Origin: JAKQDP01 sp964536975
GTDB lineage: Bacteria; Patescibacteriota; Patescibacteriia; 2-01-FULL-39-33
DNA: 15,824 bases
Reading direction: 5' to 3'
NCBI GenBank assembly: GCA_964536975.1
Contig: CAZHYS010000016.1
Coordinates: 1-15,824, forward strand
This document shows, piece after piece, positions 1 through 5,257 of this stretch. How positions within the stretch are numbered: position 1 is the first letter of the stretch; each line of letters starts with the position of its first letter. Made by a program: the position numbers and the translations under genes. A model generated the notes under the pieces. The model had not been told where the DNA came from and ran no database searches. It saw only the letters and a list, made by a program, of their open reading frames with translations.

Positions 1-1
1 G

Positions 2-91
2 CCGCTTGATCCGCATCCGTTGTTTGTCGGGCTGATTGGAGCGGGGATCAAAAGACAAAATTCCAAATTCAAAATTATAAATAACAAATAA
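2..91 (+). CDS. pyrG: CTP synthase, C-terminal end (partial, 5' end outside window)
   Basis: Only the last 29 codons and the TAA stop are inside the window. The reading frame gives a peptide containing PHPLFVGLIGAG, which matches the conserved end of the glutamine amidotransferase domain of CTP synthase (the stretch after the FHPEF motif, typically ...RPxxPHPLFxGFIxA...). The enzyme makes CTP from UTP, ATP and glutamine in the cytosol. The catalytic residues lie upstream and are not visible. The last ten or so residues (from about codon 19: Q-N-S-K-F-K-I-I-N-N-K) are encoded by an AT-rich intergenic repeat, so the native C-terminus seems to have been extended by repeat sequence. The identification rests on a short match that is unusually characteristic for this family. 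Confidence 0.8.
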   Translation, partial: PLDPHPLFVGLIGAGIKRQNSKFKIINNK

Positions 92-175
92 ATTACAAAT
101 TCAAAATAGCAAAATAATTATTTAGAATTTGAGATTTATTTGGAGCTTGAGGTTTTGAGTTTGTGATTTTATTGG
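58..175. repeat. AT-rich imperfect hairpin repeat (copy 1)
   Basis: The left part is built of AAATTC/CAAATT words (for example CCAAATTCAAAATTATAAA). The right part holds their complements (AGAATTTGAGATTT, TTTGGAGCTTGAGGTTTTGA), so the RNA or single strand can fold into a long AT-rich imperfect hairpin. The words TTTGGAGCTTGA and the final TTTGTGATTT recur in a second copy at 7958-8035. No protein is encoded apart from the end of pyrG. It behaves like a dispersed intergenic repeat; its function is not known. Confidence 0.55.
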
Positions 176-202
176 AAATCAATTAAATTATTTTCGAAAA
201 AC

Positions 203-232
203 AAAAACTCCCCAAAATATCGGGGAGTTTTT
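203..232. terminator. Bidirectional Rho-independent terminator between pyrG and rpmA
   Basis: The 11-bp arms AAAAACTCCCC and GGGGAGTTTTT (203-213 and 222-232) flank an 8-nt loop. The T tract follows the stem on the plus strand and the A tract gives the equivalent on the minus strand, so it can end both convergent transcripts. Confidence 0.85.
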
Positions 233-245
233 ATGTAAGCCAGTT

Positions 246-518
246 TTATTCTACACTGACGATTTGAGCATACTGCAAGCGGCCGTCGTATTTTTTGATT
301 TTTTTCTTGTTGAATTTGACGACGCCGGCTGTCTTGGCAAAAACAGTATCATCCTTGCCCAGAAGAGTGTTTTTGCCCGGGCGATAGCGAGTGCCGCGCT
401 GACGGACGATGATGGCGCCGGCTTTGGCGATTTGGCCGCCGTAGATTTTGATGCCCAAACGTTGAGCATTGGAATCGCGGCCTAATCTAGTACTGCCGCC
501 GGCTTTCTTATGAGCCAT
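246..518 (-). CDS. rpmA: 50S ribosomal protein L27
   Basis: This 90-residue protein begins MAHKKAGGSTRLGRDSNAQR, the diagnostic L27 N-terminus. The flexible tail reaches the peptidyl-transferase centre of the large ribosomal subunit. The central GGQIAKAGAIIVRQRGT block and the following GKNTLLGKDDTVFAK segment match the conserved L27 core. Length is near the family norm of about 85 residues. There is no N-terminal extension before MAHKK, so no Prp-type protease processing is expected. The start ATG (516-518) has no obvious Shine-Dalgarno, but a good promoter lies about 35 bp upstream (553-581). The usual partner rplU (L21) is not adjacent, so rpmA is transcribed alone and ends at the shared terminator at 203-232. 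Confidence 0.97.
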   Translation of the reverse strand: MAHKKAGGSTRLGRDSNAQRLGIKIYGGQIAKAGAIIVRQRGTRYRPGKNTLLGKDDTVFAKTAGVVKFNKKKIKKYDGRLQYAQIVSVE

Positions 519-552
519 ATTTTGAGTTTGTTATTATTTATTGACAGTAATA

Positions 553-581
553 ATTGTAGCCGATTTGTAGGAATAAGTCAA
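553..581 (-). promoter_or_regulatory. Sigma-70-type promoter for rpmA
   Basis: On the minus strand TTGACT (581-576) and TACAAT (558-553) are separated by exactly 17 bp. Each hexamer matches consensus at 5 of 6 positions. Transcription would start around 546 and give a short leader of under 30 nt before the ATG at 518. Confidence 0.75.
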
Positions 582-625
582 GTTTTTGTATATTGGCTAA
601 AATTAGGCGTTTTTTGGCGCTTATA

Positions 626-654
626 TTGACAAAATAATTTAGGTATGATATAAT
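626..654 (+). promoter_or_regulatory. Near-perfect extended -10 sigma-70 promoter for the 43-residue microprotein
   Basis: TTGACA (626-631), a 17-bp spacer and TATAAT (649-654) are both perfect consensus. A TGA triplet immediately before TATAAT adds an extended -10. This is the strongest promoter in the window by eye. The predicted start is near 661, about 29 nt before the microprotein ATG. Confidence 0.85.
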
Positions 655-689
655 TATATAATAGGGCAAAGAAAAGAAAGGAGGCGGTA

Positions 690-821
690 ATGAGGATGGG
701 AGTTGGTTCGGGTTTTTTTGACAGTTTCTTTGCGTGGTTTTTCGGCGTTTTCGCCCGTGGCGGCACCAAGGAGTTTGTGCCGTCAGGCCAGAAGAAGAAG
801 CGCCGGCCAAAGCGGCGTTAG
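690..821 (+). CDS. 43-residue Phe-rich, basic-tailed microprotein (unknown function)
   Basis: A short open frame runs from ATG at 690 to TAG at 819-821. AAAGGAGG (677-684) ends 5 nt before the ATG, a strong Shine-Dalgarno. An in-frame ATG at 696 is an alternative start. The unit is framed by a near-perfect promoter (626-654) and a clean terminator (835-872), so it is a self-contained transcript of about 210 nt. The peptide has an aromatic N-terminal part (residues 9-21, FFDSFFAWFFGVF) that could form an amphipathic or membrane-inserting helix. A linker (GGTKEFVPSGQ) leads to a strongly basic tail (KKKRRPKRR). I recognise no family. A membrane-active peptide, a nucleic-acid or ribosome-associated protein, or a regulatory RNA with incidental coding are all possible. 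The combination of signals makes real translation likely. Confidence 0.65.
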   Translation: MRMGVGSGFFDSFFAWFFGVFARGGTKEFVPSGQKKKRRPKRR

Positions 822-834
822 TACAAGTATATCT

Positions 835-872
835 CGTTGGGAGAAAGGATTCTCCCAACGGGTTTTTGTTTT
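835..872 (+). terminator. Rho-independent terminator of the microprotein unit
   Basis: The 11-bp arms CGTTGGGAGAA (835-845) and TTCTCCCAACG (850-860) flank a 4-nt loop and are followed by GGTTTTTGTTTT. It lies 13 nt after the microprotein stop codon. Confidence 0.9.
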
Positions 873-911
873 AAAAAGCAAATGGTAATCAGCAATGTTT
901 TGATTCATCTA

Positions 912-941
912 TTGAAATACTGTCTCTTCATCCTGTATAAT
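912..941 (+). promoter_or_regulatory. Sigma-70-type promoter for the lipoprotein pair
   Basis: TTGAAA (912-917) and TATAAT (936-941) are separated by 18 bp. Transcription would start near 948. An inverted repeat AATTAATC/GATTAATT (939-946 and 954-961) overlaps the end of the -10 and the start site, where a repressor operator would sit. No close Shine-Dalgarno precedes the ATG at 975. Confidence 0.65.
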
Positions 942-974
942 TAATCATAAGAGGATTAATTATTTAGCCGAAAT

Positions 975-1616
975 ATGAACATAAAAAAGCTTTTTGTCTG
1001 GTCGTTGTTCTTGGTTTTGCCTTTGTGCCTATCGGGTTGTTTTTGGTCGCCCGTTGGCAGACAAGACAATCAAGCCGAGCCAAGCAGGGAAAATAATAGC
1101 GTGCAATCTCTGTCTGACAAGTCGGCGCCGCCGTCAGTTGGCAGTGAAGAGCCACTCACCGGAGTTGAAACGACTAAGGTTAAGAAATTTTATCCCGATG
1201 CTGATCAAGCGGAAACCGATTCTTCTCAAGGCGTAGAAGACGAAGAACAGGATTTTGTCATAACTCAAGAATTGCAGGTAAAGATTTATTTGGTGGACAA
1301 ATACAACCCCGGTGTTTGTTATGGTACTCCCGCGCCGGTGCCAGAGCAGGCGATTTCAGGAACGATTGAGCGTAATAAGCAGCTGGCGGAATTTTTACGA
1401 GCCAGATATTCATTGGCCACGGATTTGGCGGTCTATGAAAAGATCAAGCAATTGAGCGCGATTAGATTGGAAATTATTTCCGGCGGCAAGTATACTTACT
1501 ATTTTTCCGATGGCCAATGCTGTTATATTAAGGCCTATCAAGGCGAAGTGACGATTGTCGGCCAGATGATTTCCGACGAAGTCATTCAGACGGAGAGCCA
1601 GCAGAATCCTTGTTGA
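975..1616 (+). CDS. Predicted lipoprotein, unknown function
   Basis: The 213-residue protein starts with a classic lipoprotein signal: MNIKK, a hydrophobic stretch to residue 18, and lipobox L19-S-G-C22. The mature protein would be anchored on the outer face of the membrane through Cys22. Residues 25-95 are polar, acidic and low in complexity, a typical surface linker. Residues about 97-205 form a compact mixed alpha/beta domain with Cys115, a Cys182-Cys183 pair and a C-terminal Cys213, which could form disulfides. I recognise no named family. The TGA stop (1614-1616) is 8 nt before the ATG of the next lipoprotein, so the two are almost certainly co-transcribed and may work together at the cell surface. 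Confidence 0.8.
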   Translation: MNIKKLFVWSLFLVLPLCLSGCFWSPVGRQDNQAEPSRENNSVQSLSDKSAPPSVGSEEPLTGVETTKVKKFYPDADQAETDSSQGVEDEEQDFVITQELQVKIYLVDKYNPGVCYGTPAPVPEQAISGTIERNKQLAEFLRARYSLATDLAVYEKIKQLSAIRLEIISGGKYTYYFSDGQCCYIKAYQGEVTIVGQMISDEVIQTESQQNPC

Positions 1617-1624
1617 TAAGATTT

Positions 1625-2437
1625 ATGAAAATAAAAAAATTGTCGTTGCTGTTTTTGTTATTTTTTTTGGCCGGTTGCGGTCGGTCGGCGGATATTGTCC
1701 AAGTAAAAGTCTCTATTCCCAATACAGAATCGGAACAGTCAACTAGTACTGACGGTCAGTATGATGAGGCGACAAACGGCGCAGTAGAACCAGCTGAAGA
1801 ACAGAAGTCGGCCGATGATTCCTTGAGCCAAGAGACAACCATTGAAATACCGGCGAGGGTGGAGTGGCCGGTTGTTTTTGTTTCCCAGGCGCCGCAGGCC
1901 AATTGGGATAATCTTCACCAGGAGGCGTGCGAAGAGGCGTCAATGATAATGGCGGCGGGATATTTTGCCGCCAAACCGCTTGACACGGAAAGAATGGAAG
2001 AGGAAATACAGAAGCTGGTCGCTTGGGAGAAAGAAAACGGCTATAGCGTGGATTTGACCGCTACCGAGGCAGTGACGGTATTGAAGGATTATTTTGGCCA
2101 AACGGCCAGGGCGGAGGAAGAAGTGACGCCAGACAGGATAAAATACGAATTATCGCGGGGCAATCTGATTATCGCACCAGCGGCTGGCCGGGAATTGGGC
2201 AACCCTTATTTTCGGACGCCGGGGCCGATTTATCATATGCTGGTCGTCAAGGGTTATGACGAGGATGAATTTATTACCAATGATGTCGGCACTAAGAGGG
2301 GGGATGGTTTTCGTTATAAGTATGACAAGCTGATTTCAGCCATTCACGACTGGGATCATCAGTTGGCCGATGGTGGAATGACTGATGAAGAAATGGCGCG
2401 AGGTCGGAAAGCGTTGATAGTGGTGGAAAAGCCATAG
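1625..2437 (+). CDS. Lipoprotein with C39-like cysteine peptidase domain
   Basis: The start is placed at ATG 1625. The frame extends upstream only to a TTG at 1610 that overlaps the previous gene. The 270-residue protein has a lipoprotein signal with lipobox L15-A-G-C18, then an acidic Ser/Thr-rich linker to about residue 75. Residues 83-268 resemble the C39-like (Peptidase_C39_2) papain-fold domain. VSQAPQANWD supplies the oxyanion Gln (Q88), QEACEEAS the catalytic Cys102, PIYHMLVVKGYD the catalytic His204, and TNDVGT the third residue (Asn219 or Asp220). The family hydrolyses peptide bonds; here it would act outside the membrane on an unknown substrate. The pair with the upstream lipoprotein suggests a shared surface role. 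No terminator is obvious directly after the stop. Confidence 0.85.
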   Translation: MKIKKLSLLFLLFFLAGCGRSADIVQVKVSIPNTESEQSTSTDGQYDEATNGAVEPAEEQKSADDSLSQETTIEIPARVEWPVVFVSQAPQANWDNLHQEACEEASMIMAAGYFAAKPLDTERMEEEIQKLVAWEKENGYSVDLTATEAVTVLKDYFGQTARAEEEVTPDRIKYELSRGNLIIAPAAGRELGNPYFRTPGPIYHMLVVKGYDEDEFITNDVGTKRGDGFRYKYDKLISAIHDWDHQLADGGMTDEEMARGRKALIVVEKP

Positions 2438-2461
2438 ATAATATGAAAAAATCTTAATTGC

Positions 2462-2649
2462 TTTTTTTGCCACTTTTTCTAAGAAAAAGTGGCGCAAAAA
2501 GTCGCCGCGATTGAAAAATTTGGCACTCCAGGCAAAATTCTAACAAAATTTTTAAACTTGTCCGTCCGCCGCGGCGGACGGACTCAAACAATAAAAATTT
2601 TGTAACTCATTTTGCCTTTCGCTTCATCCAAATTTTTCAGTGCGGCAAG
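2462..2649 (+). repeat. 188-bp structured intergenic repeat, copy A
   Basis: This stretch recurs in opposite orientation at 13721-13908 with the same length and high identity. Shared words include GGCAAAATTCTAACAAAATT, ATTTTGCCTTTCGCTT and AAATTTTTCAGTGCGGCAAG. It is built as nested inverted repeats. An outer pair, GAAAAATTTGG and CCAAATTTTTC, and a middle pair, GGCAAAAT/ATTTTGCC and AAAATTTTT/AAAAATTTT, surround a perfect 24-bp GC palindrome at 2560-2583. A separate hairpin GCCACTTTTTC-TAA-GAAAAAGTGGC (2469-2493) leads the element. No coding capacity is visible, so it looks like a non-autonomous palindromic element. Confidence 0.8.
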
Positions 2650-2677
2650 CCGGCGCGTGATTTTATAAATTGCTCCC

Positions 2678-2706
2678 TTGACAAGGAATTTTTCAGTTGA
2701 TACAAT
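2678..2706 (+). promoter_or_regulatory. Extended -10 promoter of the Fe-S assembly operon
   Basis: TTGACA (2678-2683), a 17-bp spacer ending in TGA, and TACAAT (2701-2706) form a strong sigma-70-type promoter. Transcription would start near 2713, leaving a leader of about 200 nt before the regulator gene. Confidence 0.75.
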
Positions 2707-2714
2707 GTTTATAA

Positions 2715-2731
2715 CATACTAATTTGGTATG
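2715..2731 (+). promoter_or_regulatory. Operator-like palindrome at the transcription start
   Basis: CATAC (2715-2719) and GTATG (2727-2731) flank TAATTTG, directly over the predicted +1 of the preceding promoter. A dyad in this place upstream of an Rrf2-family gene is what autoregulation would need. The arms are short and do not match the E. coli IscR consensus closely. Confidence 0.45.
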
Positions 2732-2816
2732 AGATAATAATAGTTTTAGTTTTTGATTTTTAATGTTTTTATACTCAGTATTATTTTTTAAGTGGCGAGT
2801 TCCGAGTTCCGAAATC

Positions 2817-2835
2817 GGGCGGGGAAACCCCGCCC
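2817..2835. repeat. GC-rich hairpin
   Basis: GGGCGGGG-AAA-CCCCGCCC forms an 8-bp stem with a 3-nt loop. It sits in the leader of the Fe-S operon and has no T tract after it, so it is not a standard terminator. Confidence 0.7.
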
Positions 2836-2840
2836 CTACA

Positions 2841-2900
2841 CCCTAACTCCTAATCCCTAACTCCTAATCCCTAACTCCTAATCCCTAATCCCTAATCCCC
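2841..2900 (+). repeat. Telomere-like CCCTAA tandem array
   Basis: Three perfect 14-bp units CCCTAACTCCTAAT (2841-2882) are followed by two 7-bp units CCCTAAT (2883-2896) and CCCC. The 14-mer is itself two diverged 7-mers, so the array grew from a CCTAAT-type heptamer. The opposite strand reads GGGGATTAGGGATTAGGG and has the G-run spacing of a potential G-quadruplex. Confidence 0.9.
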
Positions 2901-2912
2901 ATTACTGACTTT

Positions 2913-3314
2913 ATGATGTTTACCACCAAAACTGAATACGGAATGCGAGCAATGGTGGCCTTGGCCAAAAACGGCAAAGGCCGGCCTTTATCGCTAATGG
3001 AAATATCAAAGCGCGAGCACATCTCTCGGCCTTATTTGGAGAGATTGTTTGCCAGGTTGAAATCCGATGGGCTGGTCAAAAGCTCCAAAGGCGCGGCGGG
3101 CGGCTATCTCTTGGCCAAGCCGGCGGAAAAAATAAACGTCTTTGAGATAGTGGAGGCGCTGGAAGGCCCATTGGCGGTTTTTTATTGCATGTCCGGCGAA
3201 CAGAAAAAGATCACTTGTTCATCGGGTCGGTGTTTGACCAAAAAAGTCTGGCATGAGCTTCAGAGGAATATCATCGGCACTTTGCGGAAGTTTACTTTGA
3301 AAGATTTGATATAA
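2913..3314 (+). CDS. Rrf2-family (IscR-like) transcriptional regulator
   Basis: The 133-residue length matches the family. The N-terminus (TKTEYGMRAMVALAKN) and the winged helix-turn-helix (ISKREHISRPYLERLFARLKSDGLVKSSKGAAGGYLLAK, residues 31-69) are typical Rrf2/IscR. Residues 92, 102 and 107 are cysteines (YCMSG, ITCSSGRC), in the region where IscR binds a [2Fe-2S] cluster, so cluster sensing is likely. It is first in an Fe-S assembly operon, only 7 nt before the scaffold gene. This fits feedback control of cluster synthesis, probably through the dyad at 2715-2731. The start may be either of two consecutive ATGs at 2913 and 2916; neither has a clear Shine-Dalgarno. The spacing of the cysteines differs from E. 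coli IscR (92/98/104), so I do not assign the symbol iscR. Confidence 0.9.
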   Translation: MMFTTKTEYGMRAMVALAKNGKGRPLSLMEISKREHISRPYLERLFARLKSDGLVKSSKGAAGGYLLAKPAEKINVFEIVEALEGPLAVFYCMSGEQKKITCSSGRCLTKKVWHELQRNIIGTLRKFTLKDLI

Positions 3315-3321
3315 TCAATTT

Positions 3322-3702
3322 ATGTATAGCGAAAAAGTATTGGATCATTTCCATCATCCCCGCAATCAGGGCAAAATCGCCGATGCCGATGGCGTCGGCC
3401 AAGTCGGCAATCCGGTTTGCGGAGATATCATGAAAATTTATATTAAAGTCGGCAAATCAGGCAGTGACGAGGTAATCAAAGACATAAAGTTTGAAACACT
3501 CGGTTGCGGCGCGGCTATCGCCACTTCTTCAATGCTGACAGAAATGGCCAAGGGAAAAACAATCAATGAAGCACTCAAAATAGGCAAGTTGGAAATTGCC
3601 AAGGAGCTGGGCGGATTACCGGAAGCTAAGTTGCATTGTTCGGTTCTGGCGCACGAAGGATTGAGCGCGGCAGTAAAAAATTACCAATCACGCAAAAAAT
3701 AA
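3322..3702 (+). CDS. iscU: IscU/NifU N-terminal-type Fe-S cluster scaffold
   Basis: The 126-residue protein is the scaffold on which [2Fe-2S]/[4Fe-4S] clusters are built in the cytosol, with sulfur from the cysteine desulfurase encoded two genes downstream. It begins MYSEKVLDHFHHPRNQGK, the conserved IscU/NifU start. It has all three ligand cysteines, C33 (GNPVCGD, with the conserved Asp35), C62 (LGCGAAIA) and C106 (LHCSVLA). The LPPVK chaperone-recognition motif of IscU is not present: the equivalent stretch reads LPEAK. No hscA/hscB genes are nearby, which fits a chaperone-independent system. It lies 7 nt after the regulator and 11 nt before the Nfu gene. Confidence 0.95.
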   Translation: MYSEKVLDHFHHPRNQGKIADADGVGQVGNPVCGDIMKIYIKVGKSGSDEVIKDIKFETLGCGAAIATSSMLTEMAKGKTINEALKIGKLEIAKELGGLPEAKLHCSVLAHEGLSAAVKNYQSRKK

Positions 3703-3713
3703 TTTTATTTTTT

Positions 3714-3944
3714 ATGGATACAAAAAAAGAAATAGAAAAAATACTGGCGGAAATCAGGCCGCATTTGCAATTTGACGGCGGCGACGTGGAGTTTGTTTCT
3801 TTTGATGAGAAATCAGGAGAACTAAAAGTGAAACTCAAAGGCGCTTGCCACGGCTGTCCGATGGCGCAAATAACTTTGCGGGATGGCATTGGCCGGGAGA
3901 TCAAAAAGAAGATCCCAGCAGTCAAAGAGGTGATAGCAGTCTAA
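3714..3944 (+). CDS. Nfu-type (NifU C-terminal domain) Fe-S carrier
   Basis: The start is ATG 3714. A longer frame from 3636 would overlap the scaffold gene by 67 nt and gives non-family sequence. The 76-residue product is essentially one NifU C-terminal (Nfu) domain: IRPHLQFDGGDVEFV near the N-terminus and the cluster-binding C45-H-G-C48-P in the GACHGCPMAQITL block. Nfu proteins accept clusters from the scaffold and pass them to apo-proteins. Together with the preceding gene it looks like NifU split in two without the central ferredoxin domain. Spacing is 11 nt after the scaffold and 21 nt before the desulfurase gene. Confidence 0.93.
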   Translation: MDTKKEIEKILAEIRPHLQFDGGDVEFVSFDEKSGELKVKLKGACHGCPMAQITLRDGIGREIKKKIPAVKEVIAV

Positions 3945-3965
3945 TAGAAATAAGCCGAAGATTTA

Positions 3966-5165
3966 ATGAAACAAAAAATAATGATTTATTTTGATAATTC
4001 CGCCACCACGCCGGTGGATAAGCGGGTTTCGCGGGCAATGAGGCCATTTTTTGAGGAAAATTTCGGTAACGCTTCATCGCTTCATCAGCCGGGATTGGAC
4101 GCCCGAGTGGCGGTTGACCGATCGCAAAAGAAGGTGGCTGATTTTTTGGGCGCGTCAAAGGATGAAATTTTTTTTACTTCTGGCGCGACAGAGAGTAATA
4201 ACCTGGCAATTTTAGGTTTGGTCAGAGATTGGCAACAAAAAAATAAAAAAAATATTCGGCCCCATATCATAACATCGCAGATAGAGCATGACGCTGTTTT
4301 GGAGCCGATTCATCAGTTGGTCAAGGAAGGGGCGGAGGCGACATTTTTGCCGGTCGGCAAAAATGGCGTAGTTGATATTAGGGAGCTCAAAAAGGCGGTA
4401 AAGCCGAATACGATTTTAATTTCCGTGATGTATGTCAACAATGAAATCGGAACGATTCAGCCGATTGCCGAGATTGGTCAGTTGATTTTTAGGCTGAATA
4501 AATCCAGAAAAAATCGGATTTTTTTTCATACTGACGCGACCCAGGCGCTGAATTATTGCGATTGTCGGACTGAAATTTTGGGGGTTGACTTGTTATCGTT
4601 GTCGGCGCATAAAATCTACGGGCCGAAAGGTATTGGCGCGTTGTGCGTGAAAAGGGGAACGCCGCTGGAGCCGATAATTTTTGGCGGCCACCAGCAAAAC
4701 AGCGTTCGTCCAGGTACTTATAATGTCCCGGGGATTGTCGGGTTGGGTCGGGCAGTAGAAATATTAGCTGACCATAAGGAGAATGAAAAAGAGAAAGAAA
4801 AAATCAAAGCATTGCGAGATCAACTGATTGCGCAGGTCAAAAAAAATATCACCGGAGTCATAATAAACGGCGATCAGAAGAAAAGAGTCCCCGGCAATGC
4901 TAATTTTATTTTTGACGGCGTGGAGGGGGAGAGTGTGGTGTTGGCGTTGTCGGAAAAGGGAATTGCGGTTTCTACCGGTTCGGCTTGTTCTTCCGGGTCA
5001 CTTGATCCGTCTCATGTATTAACGGCAATTGGCTTGTCGCCGGAAAAGGCTCATGGCAGTCTGCGAGTGACACTGGGTCGTTTTAACACGAAAAATGAAA
5101 TTGGTATTTTTGTCAGGGAGCTAAAAGCGGTTATCGCCAGATTAAGAAAAATGTCGCCTATCTAA
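3966..5165 (+). CDS. nifS: Cysteine desulfurase (NifS/IscS family)
   Basis: This is a PLP-dependent enzyme that removes sulfur from L-cysteine and supplies it as persulfide to the scaffold. The protein is 399 residues, normal for the family. It starts with YFDNSATTPVDKRV and has the PLP-Lys216 in SLSAHKIYGPKG, His108 in IEHDAV stacking on PLP, and the catalytic Cys341 in STGSACSSGSLDPSHVL. The long CSSGS loop places it with group I (NifS/IscS) rather than SufS. The ATG at 3981 (giving MIYFDNSATT) is an equally good start and closer to family alignments. It is the last gene of the operon and ends 10 nt before a terminator. It may also serve tRNA thiolation. Confidence 0.96.
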   Translation: MKQKIMIYFDNSATTPVDKRVSRAMRPFFEENFGNASSLHQPGLDARVAVDRSQKKVADFLGASKDEIFFTSGATESNNLAILGLVRDWQQKNKKNIRPHIITSQIEHDAVLEPIHQLVKEGAEATFLPVGKNGVVDIRELKKAVKPNTILISVMYVNNEIGTIQPIAEIGQLIFRLNKSRKNRIFFHTDATQALNYCDCRTEILGVDLLSLSAHKIYGPKGIGALCVKRGTPLEPIIFGGHQQNSVRPGTYNVPGIVGLGRAVEILADHKENEKEKEKIKALRDQLIAQVKKNITGVIINGDQKKRVPGNANFIFDGVEGESVVLALSEKGIAVSTGSACSSGSLDPSHVLTAIGLSPEKAHGSLRVTLGRFNTKNEIGIFVRELKAVIARLRKMSPI

Positions 5166-5174
5166 CCAGTAAGC

Positions 5175-5205
5175 AAAAAACTTCATCTAAACGATGAAGT
5201 TTTTT
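5175..5205. terminator. Bidirectional terminator between the Fe-S operon and the pilus cluster
   Basis: AAAAAACTTCATC (5175-5187) and GATGAAGTTTTTT (5193-5205) form a 13-bp stem with a 5-nt loop and T tracts on both strands. It separates two convergent operons. Confidence 0.88.
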
Positions 5206-5257
5206 GATATTGGACAAAATTATTTTTAAGCACGAATTCACTCTTTCAGCGGGTTGA

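Larger units (their letters stand above)
2438..2912. other. 475-bp gene-free region: repeat, promoter, GC hairpin, CCCTAA array
   Basis: No convincing coding frame is present on either strand. In order, it holds a 188-bp structured repeat (2462-2649), an extended -10 promoter (2678-2706), an operator-like palindrome (2715-2731), an AT-rich stretch, a GC hairpin (2817-2835) and a tandem CCCTAA-type array (2841-2900) that ends 12 bp before the Rrf2 regulator start. Confidence 0.7.

Noticed and set aside
703..888. 61-codon plus-strand frame over the microprotein unit
   Set aside because: It runs through the terminator hairpin and has no Shine-Dalgarno; the 43-codon frame fits promoter, ribosome binding site and terminator.
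2841..2900. CRISPR array
   Set aside because: The units are only 7-14 bp with no spacers, so this is a simple tandem repeat.
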